Of a stretch of DNA of 64,000 nucleotides, positions 29,025 to 40,057 are shown in pieces. Position 1 is the stretch's first letter, and each line of letters opens with the position of its first letter. Source of the DNA: Phycisphaerae bacterium (lineage in GTDB: Bacteria; Planctomycetota; Phycisphaerae; UBA1845; UTPLA1); the NCBI GenBank assembly GCA_035275405.1, contig DATEMU010000004.1:62001-126000 (forward strand), in the 5' to 3' direction. The position numbers and the translations under genes were made by a program. The notes beneath the pieces are model-generated. The model searched no databases. It worked only from the letters and a program-made list of their open reading frames with translations, and was not told where the DNA came from.

Positions 29025-29648
29025 TCACGCCGATCCCGTGAAAAATTGCGAGCTGCTTCCCAGGTCCTGCCGAAGGCGGTCGTGGCCGCGGGCTCGGAGC
29101 ATGTGGACAGCCCCCACGGAGCGATTCATCGCGGCGGCCACATCGGAGACCGTTCGCCCTTCCAGATCATAAAGGTGGACCGCCGTGCGATAGTCCGGAG
29201 GAAGCCGCTCGACTGCGGCCTTGAGGACTTCGGCCGCATCCCGACTCACCGCCTCGCGGCTGGGCGTGGTTGTCGTCACGCCGAGGCATTCGAGGAGTCC
29301 GACATAGGAATCGGTGACGGTGGCTGGGGCGATCCGTCGGGCGGGATCGGGGCGCTTTTGCCGCGACAAGCCCCGAATGGCATCGCGGATGGCGTTTTCG
29401 GCGATGCGGGTCAGCCACGCGAGGAATGACTGGGTATCGCGTGCCGTAAGCTGATCGATGTGCAGGAAGGCCTCGAGGTAGGTCACCTGCATCACGTCGT
29501 CCTCATCGAGCAGGGCCTGCCAGCGCTTATCGATGCGGCCGGCAATCCTCTGTCGGACCTCGCCGCCGAACCGTTCCAGAAGTAGACGTAATGCGGCCAC
29601 GTCCCCCTCTACGGCGCGCTGCAGCAGAGTTGTGTCGTCATCCGCCAT
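29025..29648 (-). CDS. ECF-family RNA polymerase sigma factor
   Basis: This 207-residue protein has region 2 (LLERFGGEVRQRIAGRIDKR, DEDDVMQVTYLEAFLHIDQL) and region 4 (LPPDYRTAVHLYDLEGRTVS, then MNRSVGAVHMLRARGHDRL). It belongs to the ECF group that precedes a Ser/Thr kinase gene in planctomycetes. I chose the ATG at 29648 with GGGAG upstream; an upstream in-frame start would read through a GC-rich hairpin. It is transcribed away from the secreted-protein array that begins at 29842, so it and the array share one upstream region. Confidence 0.9.
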   Translation of the reverse strand: MADDDTTLLQRAVEGDVAALRLLLERFGGEVRQRIAGRIDKRWQALLDEDDVMQVTYLEAFLHIDQLTARDTQSFLAWLTRIAENAIRDAIRGLSRQKRPDPARRIAPATVTDSYVGLLECLGVTTTTPSREAVSRDAAEVLKAAVERLPPDYRTAVHLYDLEGRTVSDVAAAMNRSVGAVHMLRARGHDRLRQDLGSSSQFFTGSA

Positions 29649-29841
29649 GGGCCGCTCCCCGCCCCAACCCGGCAGTCCCGGCGAGCCGGGACACATTTGC
29701 CCAAAAAAGACCTGGCAACCCCCTATTAGAACCGGAATCCGCGTGAAAGTCGCGGGGGAAAGATCGTCCAGAGAGGGCAGGACCGGATCAGAGGTGATCG
29801 ATCAATTTTACTGCCCAGTAGCACGGGACTGGAGGATTGTC
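29649..29841. promoter_or_regulatory. Divergent upstream region between sigma gene and secreted-protein array
   Basis: The region holds a perfect hairpin, GTCCCGGC/GCCGGGAC, at 29675-29692, similar in kind to the palindromes at 18683. It must contain promoters for both directions. I could not pick out convincing -35/-10 elements. The ribosome site GGAGG of the kelch gene lies at 29831. Confidence 0.4.
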
Positions 29842-31359
29842 ATGTGTTGCACACGGTTTTCATTGAGGTTTCTGGCGGTGGCGGGCGTCGCATCGGCCTT
29901 TCTGTGGCGACCAATCAGCGCCCACGCCCAGTGCGATGGGAGCTGGTTTCAGCAAAGTCCGGCCGTTACGCCATCGGCTCGGGGACTTGTCGGGATGGCG
30001 TTTGATTCCGAGCGACAGGTGACCGTCCTGTTCGGCGGTCAGCTTTCCAACGGAGATGAGGTCGACGAGACGTGGGAATGGGATGGGACCAACTGGGCCC
30101 AAATAACCCCGGCCATGTCGCCCTCGGCCCGTGCCGGCCATGCGATGGTGTACGACTCAGGCCGCGGCGTCACCGTTCTCTTTGGCGGCGCAGCAAACGC
30201 CGTCACTAGCGACGAGACGTGGGAGTGGAACGGCACGAACTGGACCGAAAAGGCCCCGGCGGTTTCGCCCCCCGCGCGCAATGCCCACGCGATGGCCTAC
30301 GACAGCGCCCGGGGTCGAACCGTACTCTTCGGCGGCGCGGACGCGAACGGCCTCCTCGACGATTCGTGGGAGTGGGATGGAACGAATTGGTCGCTCAAGA
30401 GTCCGTCGAACGCCCCAACATCGCGACTTGGGCACGGTATGGTCTATGACAGTGTCCGAGGCGAAACGGTCTTGTTCGGGGGTATTGTAGATATCTCCAA
30501 CGTCAATAACCTGATTTTCAGCAACGAAACGTGGGAATGGAACGGCACGAACTGGTCCCAGAAACTGGCCGCAACGGCGCCTCCCCCCACTTTTTTTTCC
30601 CCGATGTCGTTCGATTCCGGTCGAGGCAAGACCATACTCTTCGGCGGCGTCGTCGCGCTCAATCCAACTGTGGCCAGTGCCGAATCCTGGGAATGGGATG
30701 GACTTGATTGGACGCTTACGCATCCCGCCGCATCGCCGTCCGCGCGGTTCGCCCAGGGAATGGCCTACGACAGCGTCAGACACCTCACGGTGCTCTTCGG
30801 CGGCTCGGATGGCATCGCCAGCAATGACGAAACCTGGGAACTGAATGTTCCCACGATCATCATCGACCAGCAGCCGGCCGATCGGTCAATCGCTGCGGGC
30901 GAGAGCGCCAGCTTCACGCTAGGAGCTTCCGCCGGGGCTGTTCTGCTCGACTTCGCGTGGCGGCGCAACGGCACGCCGCTGTCCGACGGCAGCGCGATCA
31001 GCGGATCCGCCACGCCGACGCTGACGATCAATCCCGCGAGCGCCGACGACGCCGGCAATTACGCCTGCGTGGTCAGCAATGCGTGTCAGACGGTCATCAG
31101 CGAATCCGCCGCGCTGACTGTTACCACACCGCCAGTGGACGCAGACGGCGACGGTGTCGCCGACGATGTCGACAACTGCCCGGCGGTCTTCAACGCGGAT
31201 CAAGCCGATGCGGACGCCAATGGCGTAGGCGACGCGTGTGAGACGCCGGAGCCCCAGCCCGTCCCCGACGCCGCCTGTGGGACCTGCGGCGCGGGCACGA
31301 TTGCGATGATGCCCATCAGCGCCCTGGCGCTTTCATTCCGCCGTCGTCGGTTTCGCTGA
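29842..31359 (+). CDS. Secreted kelch-like beta-propeller with Ig domain, calcium repeat and Cys/TM/Arg C-terminal tail
   Basis: This 505-residue precursor has a signal peptide (FLAVAGVASAFLWRPISAHA). Six kelch-like blades follow, each with a form of MVYDSGRGVTVLFGG and ending ETWEWDGTNW. An Ig-like domain (QQPADRSIAAGESASFTLGA) comes next, then a thrombospondin type-3-like unit ([20 protein letters not shown]). The tail has [11 protein letters not shown], a hydrophobic stretch and FRRRRFR. The tail looks like a membrane sorting signal, so the propeller is probably displayed at the cell surface. The ATG at 29842 has GGAGG six bases upstream. It is the first gene of the array. Confidence 0.82.
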   Translation: MCCTRFSLRFLAVAGVASAFLWRPISAHAQCDGSWFQQSPAVTPSARGLVGMAFDSERQVTVLFGGQLSNGDEVDETWEWDGTNWAQITPAMSPSARAGHAMVYDSGRGVTVLFGGAANAVTSDETWEWNGTNWTEKAPAVSPPARNAHAMAYDSARGRTVLFGGADANGLLDDSWEWDGTNWSLKSPSNAPTSRLGHGMVYDSVRGETVLFGGIVDISNVNNLIFSNETWEWNGTNWSQKLAATAPPPTFFSPMSFDSGRGKTILFGGVVALNPTVASAESWEWDGLDWTLTHPAASPSARFAQGMAYDSVRHLTVLFGGSDGIASNDETWELNVPTIIIDQQPADRSIAAGESASFTLGASAGAVLLDFAWRRNGTPLSDGSAISGSATPTLTINPASADDAGNYACVVSNACQTVISESAALTVTTPPVDADGDGVADDVDNCPAVFNADQADADANGVGDACETPEPQPVPDAACGTCGAGTIAMMPISALALSFRRRRFR

Positions 31360-31470
31360 CTACAGCCACTCCATGAGTATCCAAAAACGCGCGTGACAGT
31401 GGAGGGCCAAAGATCGTCCATAACGTGCCGGACCGTACTTGGACAAAGGCAATATGCGAGGTCACATCAA

Positions 31471-33135
31471 ATGTCAGTAATGCGTGTCAATACCATTGTA
31501 GTGATCGTCGTCGGATTCGTGTGCATCGAGGCCCGCGGCCAATTCCCTGCGGCGATATCTCCGGTCGAATCCATTCCTACCAATGGGGGCGCTGGTCCAT
31601 TTGTTACGACGGACGGTCTCGGACATTGGGTGGCCGTCTGGACGTCGAACGATGATCTGAACAACACGATTGGTTCGGACTTCGACATCCTCGTTTCGCG
31701 CAGTTCGAACAATGGGCTGACGTGGACGGTTCCCGTTCCCCTGAACACCAACGCGGGGCCTGATTCGGGAGGCGACTTCAGTCCACAGGTCGCGACCGAC
31801 GGCCAGGGCCGTTGGGTGGCGGTCTGGTCTTCTACCAACGATCTCAGCCCGAATATGGGGACCGACAACGACATTCATGTGGCCCGCAGCACGAACAACG
31901 GAATGACGTGGACTTCTCCCGCCGCGCTGAATACGAACGCGGCAACCGACGCGGGCGACGATTCCGTCCCACAGATCTCGACGGACGGCAAGGGTAATTG
32001 GCTCGCCGTGTGGAACTCGGACGACGATTTGGGCATGACCATCGATACCGATAACGACATTCTTGTGGCCCGAAGTTCGGATAATGGCGCGACGTGGACG
32101 CCGCCGACACCGGTCAACACGAATGCAGGCGGCGACACGGGCAGCGACACTGCGCCTTCCCTCGTCACCGACGGCCAGGGGCACTGGATCGCAGTGTGGG
32201 ACTCCAGCGAGAACCTCGCGGGTATCGGGCCGGACCGGAACATCCTTGTCGCCCGAAGTTCGAACAATGGTGCGTCCTGGACGCCGCCAGCGCCGCTCAA
32301 CACCAACGCGGCGACCGATACCGGCAACGACAGCGATCCCTGGATCGCCACGGATCGCGCAGGGCATTGGGTCGCAGTGTGGCATTCCAACCCGGGCGTC
32401 GCATTCGGTACGGACTTCGAAATCTTTGTCGCACACAGCGAGGACAATGGTGCGACATGGAGCGCTCCGGCGGCACTCAACAGCAACGCCACAAGCGACT
32501 CGGGCAATGACGTCGACGCGCGGATCGCCAGCGACGGTCAGGGGCATTGGGTGGCCGACTGGGAAACCGAAGAACCGTCGGGTGGAATTGAAAGCGATGG
32601 CGACATCCTTGTGGCGCTCAGCACGGACAATGGAATTACTTGGACGGCGTCCGTGCCATTGAATGGCAACGCAGGCACGGATGCAGATTTGGATCAAGAC
32701 CCGCAAATTGCGACCGACCGCGCCGGTCATTGGATCGGCATTTGGGCCGCGAACAAAGCTCCCAGCGGAACAGCGGGGATTGTCGTCGCACGTTTCGCGC
32801 TGCCGGACTGCAACTCGAACGGCGTGCTCGACGCGGAAGATATCGCCAGCGGTGGGAGCGCCGATTGCGACGGCAACGGTACGCCCGATGAGTGCGATCC
32901 CGATGCCGACGGCGATGGAAAGCGCGACGCCTGCGACAATTGCCCGGCGGTCTTTAACGCGGATCAATTGGATTCGGATGCCGACGGCGTGGGCGACGCC
33001 TGCGCGCCGCCGCCGCCGCCCGACGCCGCCTGCGGTACTTGCGCGCCGGGAGCGTTCCCCGTCGCCGGACTGGTCGTCCCTGCATGCCTGATCGGCCGGC
33101 GCATTCGGCGGGTGGCGCCTCCGCACCAGATTTGA
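31471..33135 (+). CDS. Secreted BNR/sialidase-type beta-propeller with calcium repeats and Cys/TM/Arg tail
   Basis: This 554-residue precursor has a signal peptide ([18 protein letters not shown]). Seven repeats follow with cores such as [15 protein letters not shown] and six Asp-box-like segments such as [11 protein letters not shown], pointing to a seven-bladed BNR propeller. The sialidase catalytic residues were not found, so it may bind rather than cut. Then come [17 protein letters not shown], a type-3 calcium repeat region, and the tail [18 protein letters not shown] with RRIRR. The ATG at 31471 has GAGG about ten bases upstream. The upstream part of the open frame lacks a ribosome site. 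Confidence 0.78.
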   Translation: MSVMRVNTIVVIVVGFVCIEARGQFPAAISPVESIPTNGGAGPFVTTDGLGHWVAVWTSNDDLNNTIGSDFDILVSRSSNNGLTWTVPVPLNTNAGPDSGGDFSPQVATDGQGRWVAVWSSTNDLSPNMGTDNDIHVARSTNNGMTWTSPAALNTNAATDAGDDSVPQISTDGKGNWLAVWNSDDDLGMTIDTDNDILVARSSDNGATWTPPTPVNTNAGGDTGSDTAPSLVTDGQGHWIAVWDSSENLAGIGPDRNILVARSSNNGASWTPPAPLNTNAATDTGNDSDPWIATDRAGHWVAVWHSNPGVAFGTDFEIFVAHSEDNGATWSAPAALNSNATSDSGNDVDARIASDGQGHWVADWETEEPSGGIESDGDILVALSTDNGITWTASVPLNGNAGTDADLDQDPQIATDRAGHWIGIWAANKAPSGTAGIVVARFALPDCNSNGVLDAEDIASGGSADCDGNGTPDECDPDADGDGKRDACDNCPAVFNADQLDSDADGVGDACAPPPPPDAACGTCAPGAFPVAGLVVPACLIGRRIRRVAPPHQI

Positions 33136-33170
33136 AGCGAGAACCGGAAGACAATTTACGGAGATTGACA

Positions 33171-34577
33171 ATGTCTCAACGCAAACAACTTCGAAAACAC
33201 GGTCTGCTTTTTTCACTGCTCGCTGCGCTGATCGTTACGGCTCACGGGCCCGGTCGGGCTAGTGGCGAGGTTATCACTGAGATCATCGACGCGACCGGCG
33301 GCGCGGGAGAGCCGCTCAACGAGCCCCAGGCCATCGCCGTGGACGGCGCGGGCAACGTGTACGTGGCGGCCTTAAGCCAAAACGTCTTCAAGATTACTAG
33401 AGGGGGGGCGATTACGGTGATCATCGACGCCACAGGTGACGGGACAAATGCTCTTGATGTTCCCACCGCCGTCGCCGTCGATGGCGACGGCAACGTCTTT
33501 GTTGCGGGGAGAATCAGCGACAACGTCTTCAAGATCACACCCGCCGGCGTTATCACCCAGATCATCGACGCGACCGGCGACGGCACGAATGCACTGGACG
33601 AGCCGCAGGGCATTGCCTTCGATAGCGCTGGCAATGTCTACCTAGCGGGTTCAGTAAGCGATAATGCGTTCAAAATCACGCCGGCCGGGGCCAGGACGCA
33701 GATCATAGACGCGACCGGCGCGGGCGGGGCCAGCGCTCTCAATGATCCCGTCGGTATTGCAGCAGATGCCGACGGCAACGCCTTTGTGGCGGGTCTCAGC
33801 AGCAACAACGCCTTCAAGATCACTCCTGCCGGGGCCATCACGGAGATCATTGACTCGACCGGTGATGGCGCCGGTCATGTGCTGGTCTCTCCTCTGGGTG
33901 TCGCTCTGGATACCACGGGAAACGTGTACGTCACGGGGAGTGATAGCAACAACGCGTTTAAGATCACGCCTGCCGGGGTCATCACCCAGATCATCGACGC
34001 GACCGGCGACGGCGCGGGCCAGCCGCTGCTTGATCCCGCCGGCATTGGCGCGGATGCCGCGGGCAACATCTTTCTGGCGGCAGAGAACAGTGACGGCGTC
34101 TTCAAGATCACTCCCGCAGGCGTGATCACCAAGATCATCGGGCCGGACGGCGACGGGGCGGGCAATACGCTCAACGATCCGTACGGTCTCGCCGTGGATC
34201 CCGGGGGCAACGCCTACGTGGCAGGCGTGCTCAGCGACAACGCGTTTCGGGTTTCGCCGGACGACGACGGCGACGGCAAAGCGAACGATGCCGACAACTG
34301 TCCAAACGCATTCAACGCCGACCAGGCCGATGGCGATGGCGACGGTAAAGGCGACGCGTGCGACAACTGCCCGGCAGTCTTCAATGCGGATCAGGCGGAC
34401 GCAAACGCCGACGGCGTCGGCGACGCCTGCGCGCCGCCCCCGCCGCCCGACGCCGCCTGCGGAACCTGCGCGCCGGGGGCGTTCCCCGTCGCCGGATTGC
34501 TCGTACCGGCCGGCCTGATCGGTTGGCGACATCGCCGACGACGCATTCACGCCCGGACAGGCAATTCCCCAATTTGA
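33171..34577 (+). CDS. Secreted seven-repeat propeller (family A) with calcium repeats and Cys/TM/Arg tail
   Basis: This 468-residue precursor has a signal peptide ending near GPGRASG. Seven repeats of about 48 residues follow, each with a form of [20 protein letters not shown] and [13 protein letters not shown]. They resemble NHL/SMP-30-type propeller blades. Two type-3 calcium units and the tail [20 protein letters not shown] with RHRRRR follow. The ATG at 33171 has GGAG seven bases upstream. Large parts are nearly identical at DNA level to the gene at 40058, and its last 250 bases of propeller are nearly identical to those in 37402 and 40058. Confidence 0.8.
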   Translation: MSQRKQLRKHGLLFSLLAALIVTAHGPGRASGEVITEIIDATGGAGEPLNEPQAIAVDGAGNVYVAALSQNVFKITRGGAITVIIDATGDGTNALDVPTAVAVDGDGNVFVAGRISDNVFKITPAGVITQIIDATGDGTNALDEPQGIAFDSAGNVYLAGSVSDNAFKITPAGARTQIIDATGAGGASALNDPVGIAADADGNAFVAGLSSNNAFKITPAGAITEIIDSTGDGAGHVLVSPLGVALDTTGNVYVTGSDSNNAFKITPAGVITQIIDATGDGAGQPLLDPAGIGADAAGNIFLAAENSDGVFKITPAGVITKIIGPDGDGAGNTLNDPYGLAVDPGGNAYVAGVLSDNAFRVSPDDDGDGKANDADNCPNAFNADQADGDGDGKGDACDNCPAVFNADQADANADGVGDACAPPPPPDAACGTCAPGAFPVAGLLVPAGLIGWRHRRRRIHARTGNSPI

Positions 34578-34605
34578 TACCAAAAGTGATTCAGGAGACA
34601 CAACT

Positions 34606-35130
34606 ATGAAGTATTTCAGAACACCGAGCCGGTGGAGACACTCCCTGGTCACATGGTTGGCCTGTGCGCAAATCCTGCCTTGCGGCTGCGTGCAGTTTCC
34701 AATGGGACTCACGCAGCAGACAGACAATTTCGAGGGGACGATCGATTTCTCGACCGAGCGGGTGACGCCCTTCACGCTCCATGGCACTGAGCCCGACATC
34801 GGAGAGTACACCGCGCGGGGCGAGGTTCTGTTTCGTCCTGGCGACCAGCCAGACTCGCTGATCGGCGAAGGCGTGGCGGTTTTCACGACTACCGATGGCA
34901 GCAGGCTGGCCGGCGTGGTGACGTGGCAGGCCGGTCCCGAGATCAATGGAGAGCGAGACAGCAGTATTGAGTTTTCCTGGCGCGATTCGGTTCAGTTCAG
35001 TGACGGAACAACCGTCTCGAGCGACGGGCAATTTGCGCAAGCGGAAAACCGGCCGCGCGGGCTCGTGGTCATTGCCATCATCGCGATCCTCATCGCCATG
35101 CTGCTGCCTGCGGTTCAAAAAGTGCGTTGA
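34606..35130 (+). CDS. Small lipoprotein-like protein with pseudopilin-type C-terminal hydrophobic segment
   Basis: The first 26 residues include a hydrophobic stretch ending LPCGC, which could be a lipobox-like signal. The body (about 30-148) is a small beta-rich domain with [20 protein letters not shown] and several acidic patches. The last 26 residues, [20 protein letters not shown] plus VQKVR, match the N-terminal helix of planctomycete DUF1559-type pseudopilins, but here the segment is C-terminal and lacks the FTLVE cleavage region. It may serve as a membrane anchor. The ATG at 34606 has AGGAG upstream. It sits inside the array and has no DAACGTC tail. Confidence 0.6.
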   Translation: MKYFRTPSRWRHSLVTWLACAQILPCGCVQFPMGLTQQTDNFEGTIDFSTERVTPFTLHGTEPDIGEYTARGEVLFRPGDQPDSLIGEGVAVFTTTDGSRLAGVVTWQAGPEINGERDSSIEFSWRDSVQFSDGTTVSSDGQFAQAENRPRGLVVIAIIAILIAMLLPAVQKVR

Positions 35131-35276
35131 ACGAAGCGCATCACCGCGCGGGGACTGGGTGTAATGATCGCCTTGCTGCCCGCGGTTTAAGAGTGATGGG
35201 GTCAAAAGATGGGCATTTTCCTGACAACCACTCGCCGCCCACCCTCGCGCCGGCGGAATTCAAAAGGGAGACGATC

Positions 35277-37391
35277 ATGATCCGATCCAACGGTGCCGTC
35301 ATCGCACTTCTCGTTTCCAGTCTCCAGTTTCTGGTTTCCAGCAGGCCCGCTACCGGGTTCCCCATCGATCAGCAAGCCTACGTCAAGGCCTCGAACACCG
35401 GCGCAGGTGACGTCTTTGGCCTCTCGGTGGCCGTGTCGGGCGACACGGTCGTGGTCGGCGCCGCTGGCGAGTCCAGCATGGCCACGGGCGTGGACGGCGA
35501 ACAGGACGACGACAATGCTGCGAACTCCGGCACTGTCTATGTCTTTGTCCGCACCGGCGAGGTCTGGAGCCAGCAGGCCTACCTCAAGGCCTCGAACACG
35601 GACCCGAACGACTTTTTCGGCACCTCGGTGGCCATATCAGGCGACACGGTGGTGGTAGGGGCTCCGAACGAGGCGAGCATCGCCACGGGAGTGAATGGCG
35701 ACGACACCGACAACACCCTGTCCAACTCCGGCGCTGCTTATGTCTTTACGCGCAGCGGGACGACCTGGACTCAGCAGGCCTACCTCAAGGCTTCCAGCGT
35801 CGGGCCGAACGCCCTCTTTGGCACGGCGGTGACGATGTCGGGCGACACGGTGGTGGTCGGCGCCCCCGGCGAAGACAGCAACGCGACGGGCGTGAACGGC
35901 AATGAGGGCGACAATAGCGCTGTGAACTCCGGCGCGGCGTACGTCTTTACGCGCAGCGGGACCACCTGGAGCCAGCAGGCCTACGTCAAGGCTTCCAACA
36001 CCGGGGCCGAAGACCAATTCGGCTTGTCGGTGGCCATTACAGGCGACACGCTGGTGGTTGGCGCCCCAAGCGAGGACAGCAGCGCCATGGGTGTGGACGG
36101 CGACGGGGGCGACGACAACACTTCCGCCTCCGGCGCTGCCTATATCTTTACGCGCAGCGGAACGTCCTGGAGCCAACAAGCCTTTGTCAAGGCCTCCAAC
36201 ACCGGGGCCAATGACCAATTCGGCATCGCGGTGGCGGTGTCGGGCGACACGGTCGTGGTCGGGGCGGACGGCGAGGCCAGCAACGCAACGGGCGTCAACG
36301 GCAATCAGGCCAACAACAGCGTTTCAAGCTCCGGCGCTGTCTATGTCTTCGTACGTGACACCGGTGGCGCATGGAGTCAGCAGGCTTACGTGAAGGCGTC
36401 GAACACCGGAGGCAGTGACTTTTTTGGCCGCGCGGTGGCGGTGTCGGCCGACACGTTGGCGGTCGGCGCTCAATTCGAGGACAGCAATGCCACAGGCATC
36501 GACGGCAACGGGTCCAACAACAGCGCTTCGAGCTCCGGCGCCGCCTATTTTTTCGTGCGGTCCGGCGGTGTCTGGAGCCAGCAGGCGTACACGAAGGCCT
36601 CGAACACAGGGGCCGGTGACCGGTTCGGCCTCTCGTTGGCCATGTCGGGCGACACGTTGGCGGTCGGCGCCCCAAACGAGGCCAGTAGCGCCATGGGAGT
36701 CAATGGCAACGAGGCCGACGACACCGCCTCCAACTCCGGCGCGGCGTACTTCTTCACGATCGACATCGACGGCGACGGCATCCGTGACTCGCAAGACAAC
36801 TGTCCGACTGTTTCCAATCCTGATCAGGCCGATTGCGACCAGGACGGTGTCGGCGATGCGTGCTCGGCCGATCCGGACAACGACGGCGTTCCGAACGCAT
36901 GCGACAACTGTCCTTCCATAGCCAATCCGGATCAAACGGATTCTGACGGAGATGGTATCGGCGATGCCTGCGATACCTGCCAGACCGTCGCCAACCCGGG
37001 ACAGGAAGATGCGGACGGCGACGCGATCGGCGACGCCTGCGATAACTGTATCTCCGTCGCCAATCCGGATCAGGCCGACGCCGACGGGGATGGCAAAGGA
37101 GACGTCTGTGACAATTGTCCGGCGGCGTTCAATGCCGACCAGGCCGATGGTGACGGCGACGGCACAGGCGACGCCTGCGACAACTGCCCAGCTGTCTTCA
37201 ATGCGGATCAAACCGATTCGGACGGGGACGGCATCGGCGACGCCTGCGCGCCACCGCCTCCTCCCGACGCCGCCTGCGGTACTTGCGCGCCGGGAGCGTT
37301 CCCCGTCGCCGGACTGGTCGTTCCTGCCAGCCTGATCGGCCGTCGGTTGCGACAACGGCGTGTTCGCACCGGTGTCGGCAAACTACATTAA
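35277..37391 (+). CDS. Secreted FG-GAP-like seven-repeat propeller with six calcium repeats and Cys/TM/Arg tail
   Basis: This 704-residue precursor has a signal peptide, part of which is encoded by a simple repeat (35312-35342). Seven repeats of about 68 residues follow, each with [30 protein letters not shown] and [12 protein letters not shown]. This resembles FG-GAP/integrin-alpha-type blades. Six thrombospondin type-3-like units form an unusually long stalk (residues of about 495-655). The tail is [20 protein letters not shown] with RRLRQRR. The ATG at 35277 has GGGAG six bases upstream. The stop is 10 bases before the TTG of the next gene, so they are probably cotranscribed. Confidence 0.8.
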   Translation: MIRSNGAVIALLVSSLQFLVSSRPATGFPIDQQAYVKASNTGAGDVFGLSVAVSGDTVVVGAAGESSMATGVDGEQDDDNAANSGTVYVFVRTGEVWSQQAYLKASNTDPNDFFGTSVAISGDTVVVGAPNEASIATGVNGDDTDNTLSNSGAAYVFTRSGTTWTQQAYLKASSVGPNALFGTAVTMSGDTVVVGAPGEDSNATGVNGNEGDNSAVNSGAAYVFTRSGTTWSQQAYVKASNTGAEDQFGLSVAITGDTLVVGAPSEDSSAMGVDGDGGDDNTSASGAAYIFTRSGTSWSQQAFVKASNTGANDQFGIAVAVSGDTVVVGADGEASNATGVNGNQANNSVSSSGAVYVFVRDTGGAWSQQAYVKASNTGGSDFFGRAVAVSADTLAVGAQFEDSNATGIDGNGSNNSASSSGAAYFFVRSGGVWSQQAYTKASNTGAGDRFGLSLAMSGDTLAVGAPNEASSAMGVNGNEADDTASNSGAAYFFTIDIDGDGIRDSQDNCPTVSNPDQADCDQDGVGDACSADPDNDGVPNACDNCPSIANPDQTDSDGDGIGDACDTCQTVANPGQEDADGDAIGDACDNCISVANPDQADADGDGKGDVCDNCPAAFNADQADGDGDGTGDACDNCPAVFNADQTDSDGDGIGDACAPPPPPDAACGTCAPGAFPVAGLVVPASLIGRRLRQRRVRTGVGKLH
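35312..35342 (+). repeat. TTTCCAGTCTCCAG-type simple repeat inside a signal peptide
   Basis: The bases form imperfect tandem units of a TTTCCAG/TCTCCAG heptamer. They encode the hydrophobic core [11 protein letters not shown] of the signal peptide of the FG-GAP-like gene. This resembles short tandemly repeated elements placed in frame. Confidence 0.65.
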
Positions 37392-37401
37392 GGAGATTCA
37401 C

Positions 37402-40047
37402 TTGAACAGGTTTCAGCGCTCAGACAGTCTTTTCCTTCACTGCGCGCTCGTTGCCTCACTGGCTATCACGGCCGTGGGGGCAAAACGAGCAGGTGCCCAG
37501 CTCATCATCACGGAGATCATCGACGCCACCGGCGGCGCGGGGCATGGCCTTCTTCGTCCTTTCGGCATCGCCGTGGACGCCGCCGGCAACGTCTACGTGA
37601 TCGGAGTGGGCAGTAACAACGCCTTCAAGATCACGCCCGCCGGGGGCATTACGCAGATCATCGACGCGAGCGGCGACGGCAACAATGTCCTTGCTGGTGC
37701 CGCCGGCATCGCCGTGGACTCCGCGGGAAACGCGTATGTGACAGGACAGAACAGCGAAAACGTCTTCAAGATTACGCCCGCCGGCGCCATTGTCCAGATC
37801 ATCGACGCAACCGGCGACGGTACGCATGTGCTTGATGAGCCAACCGGCGTCGCCGTGGATGGTGCGGGTAACATTTACGTGGCGGGAACCGTCAGCGACA
37901 ACGCCTTTAGGATCACGCCCGCCGGGGTCAAGACCCAAATCATCGACGCGGCGGGCAGTGGGCCGGGCAAAGCCCTAGATTCTCCTCGCGGCGTCGCCGT
38001 GGACGGCGATGGCAATGCTTACGTAACGTGTATCAGCTCAGGCAACGCCTTCAAGATCACTCCCGCCGGAGTCATCACCCAAATCATCGACGCCGCCGGC
38101 GACGGTGCCGGCCATGTCCTCGCCTATCCTGAATTCGTTGCCGTAGACGCAACAGGCAACGTGTACGTGACGGGCGCTGATAGTGACAACGCCTTCAAGA
38201 TCACGCCTGCCGGGGTCATCACCCAGATCATCGACGCGACCGGCGACGGCGCGGGCCAGCCACTGCCTGATCCCGCCGGCATTGGCGCGGATGCCGCGGG
38301 CAACATCTTTCTGGCGGCAGAGAACAGTGACGGCGTCTTCAAGATCACTCCCGCAGGCATGATCACCAAGATCATCGGGCCGGACGGCGACGGGGCGGGC
38401 AATACGCTCAACGATCCGTACGGTCTCGCCGTGGACGCCGCGGGCAACGCCTACGTGGCAGGAATTCTCAGCGACAACGCGTTTCGGGTTTCGCCGGACG
38501 ACGACGGCGACGGCAAGGCGAACGACGCCGACAACTGTCCGACTGCATTTAATGCGGATCAGGCCGATGGGGACGGAGACGGCAAGGGCGACGCCTGCGA
38601 CAACTGTCCGGCGGACTTCAATGCGGATCAACTTGATTCTGATTCCGACGGCATCGGCGATGCTTGCGCACCTCTCCCTCCTCCCGACGCCGCCTGCGGG
38701 ACCTGCGCGCCGGGCGTGTTTCCGACGGTGGGGTTGTTTACGCCGATCGTGCTCGTCGGCTGGAAGCGGCGGCAGCGGCCGGCAAAACGAGCCGTAGGTG
38801 GGGCGAATCGCAATACGACGAAGAACCGTGTCGCTGGAATGGGTAGCAGGTATGCACTCACATGGGCGATGCTGTTCGTGTTCTGCGCGGCATCCGGCGC
38901 CTCGGCCCAGCCGGTCCGGCTGCTCGTCAGCAGTGAGAGCAGTGACCAAGTCCTTCGCTACAACGGCGCGACCGGCGCCTTCAGCGACGCCTTCATCCCG
39001 TCCGGCGTCGGCGGATTGGATGGGCCCCAGGGTCTGGTGTTCGGCCCGGACGGCAACCTGTACGTCGGCAGTTTCTTTAGCGATACCGTCCTGCGTTACA
39101 ACGGCGCGACCGGCGCCTTCATCAACGCCTTCGTCCCGGCCGGCAGCGGCGGGTTAAATGGGCCCAAAGGCCTGATTTTCGGCCCGGACGGCAACCTCTA
39201 CGTCAGCAGTACCGTCACCGACAGCATCCTTCGCTACAACGGCGCGACGGGCGCCTTCATCGGCGCCTTCGTCCCTACCGCGTCCGGCGGGCTGAATGGG
39301 CCCAGCGATCTGGTCTTCGGCCCGGATGGCAACCTGCACGTCAGCAGTGAAAGCAGCGACAGCGTCCTGCGCTACAACGGCGCGACCGGCGCCTTCATCG
39401 ACGCCTTCGTCCCGGCCGGCAGCGGTGGGCTGGACGGGCCCTTCGGACTGGTCTTCGGCCCGGACGGCAACCTGTATGTCAGCAGTGGCGGCACTGACAG
39501 CGTCCTGCGCTATAACGGCGCCACCGGCGCCTTCATCGACGCCTTCGTCCCCGCCGCCGGCGGGGGGCTAAATTTGCCCCGTGGGCTGGCCTTCGGCCCG
39601 GACGGCAACCTGTACGTCCCTGGTCTGCTCCCCAGCACCATCCTGCGCTACAACGGCGGGACCGGCGCCTTCATCGACGCCTTCGTCCCGACCGGCAGCG
39701 GCGGACTGGATGGGCCAAGATTCCTGATCTTCTACTACGACGACGGCGACGGTGTATCGGGCGCCGCCGACAATTGTCCCATCGTTTCCAATTCCGATCA
39801 AGCCGACGCGGACGGCGATGGGAAGGGCGACGCGTGTGACAACTGCCCTACCGACTTCAATGCAGATCAGGCGGACGCAAACGCCGATGGCGTCGGTGAT
39901 GCTTGCGAGCCGCCGCCTCCTCCGCCTGACGCCGCCTGCGGCGCCTGCGCGCCGGGGGCTTTTCCCTTCGCCGGACTGGTCGTCCCGGCCTGCCTGATCG
40001 GACAGCGTTTTAGGCGAAACCACTCAAGACTCGGAAAAAAATTTTAG
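37402..40047 (+). CDS. Double precursor: family A propeller plus tail, then internal signal peptide, family B propeller plus tail
   Basis: This single 881-residue frame holds two complete precursors. Part one (37402-38838) has a signal peptide ending GAKRAGAQ, seven family A repeats (NAFKITPAG), calcium units and a tail ([18 protein letters not shown], then [10 protein letters not shown]). Part two starts near 38839 with [20 protein letters not shown] as a signal peptide, has six family B repeats ([33 protein letters not shown]), calcium units, and a final tail ([23 protein letters not shown]). I chose the TTG at 37402 because AAGGAG lies six bases upstream. No stop separates the parts, and no good ribosome site precedes 38839. 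The product may be a fusion cleaved later. Confidence 0.75.
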   Translation: MNRFQRSDSLFLHCALVASLAITAVGAKRAGAQLIITEIIDATGGAGHGLLRPFGIAVDAAGNVYVIGVGSNNAFKITPAGGITQIIDASGDGNNVLAGAAGIAVDSAGNAYVTGQNSENVFKITPAGAIVQIIDATGDGTHVLDEPTGVAVDGAGNIYVAGTVSDNAFRITPAGVKTQIIDAAGSGPGKALDSPRGVAVDGDGNAYVTCISSGNAFKITPAGVITQIIDAAGDGAGHVLAYPEFVAVDATGNVYVTGADSDNAFKITPAGVITQIIDATGDGAGQPLPDPAGIGADAAGNIFLAAENSDGVFKITPAGMITKIIGPDGDGAGNTLNDPYGLAVDAAGNAYVAGILSDNAFRVSPDDDGDGKANDADNCPTAFNADQADGDGDGKGDACDNCPADFNADQLDSDSDGIGDACAPLPPPDAACGTCAPGVFPTVGLFTPIVLVGWKRRQRPAKRAVGGANRNTTKNRVAGMGSRYALTWAMLFVFCAASGASAQPVRLLVSSESSDQVLRYNGATGAFSDAFIPSGVGGLDGPQGLVFGPDGNLYVGSFFSDTVLRYNGATGAFINAFVPAGSGGLNGPKGLIFGPDGNLYVSSTVTDSILRYNGATGAFIGAFVPTASGGLNGPSDLVFGPDGNLHVSSESSDSVLRYNGATGAFIDAFVPAGSGGLDGPFGLVFGPDGNLYVSSGGTDSVLRYNGATGAFIDAFVPAAGGGLNLPRGLAFGPDGNLYVPGLLPSTILRYNGGTGAFIDAFVPTGSGGLDGPRFLIFYYDDGDGVSGAADNCPIVSNSDQADADGDGKGDACDNCPTDFNADQADANADGVGDACEPPPPPPDAACGACAPGAFPFAGLVVPACLIGQRFRRNHSRLGKKF

Positions 40048-40057
40048 GGAGTTAACT

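Noticed and set aside
31471-33135. The BNR propeller as an active sialidase
   Set aside because: The Asp boxes are present, but the Arg triad, Tyr and Glu of sialidases were not found in the expected order.
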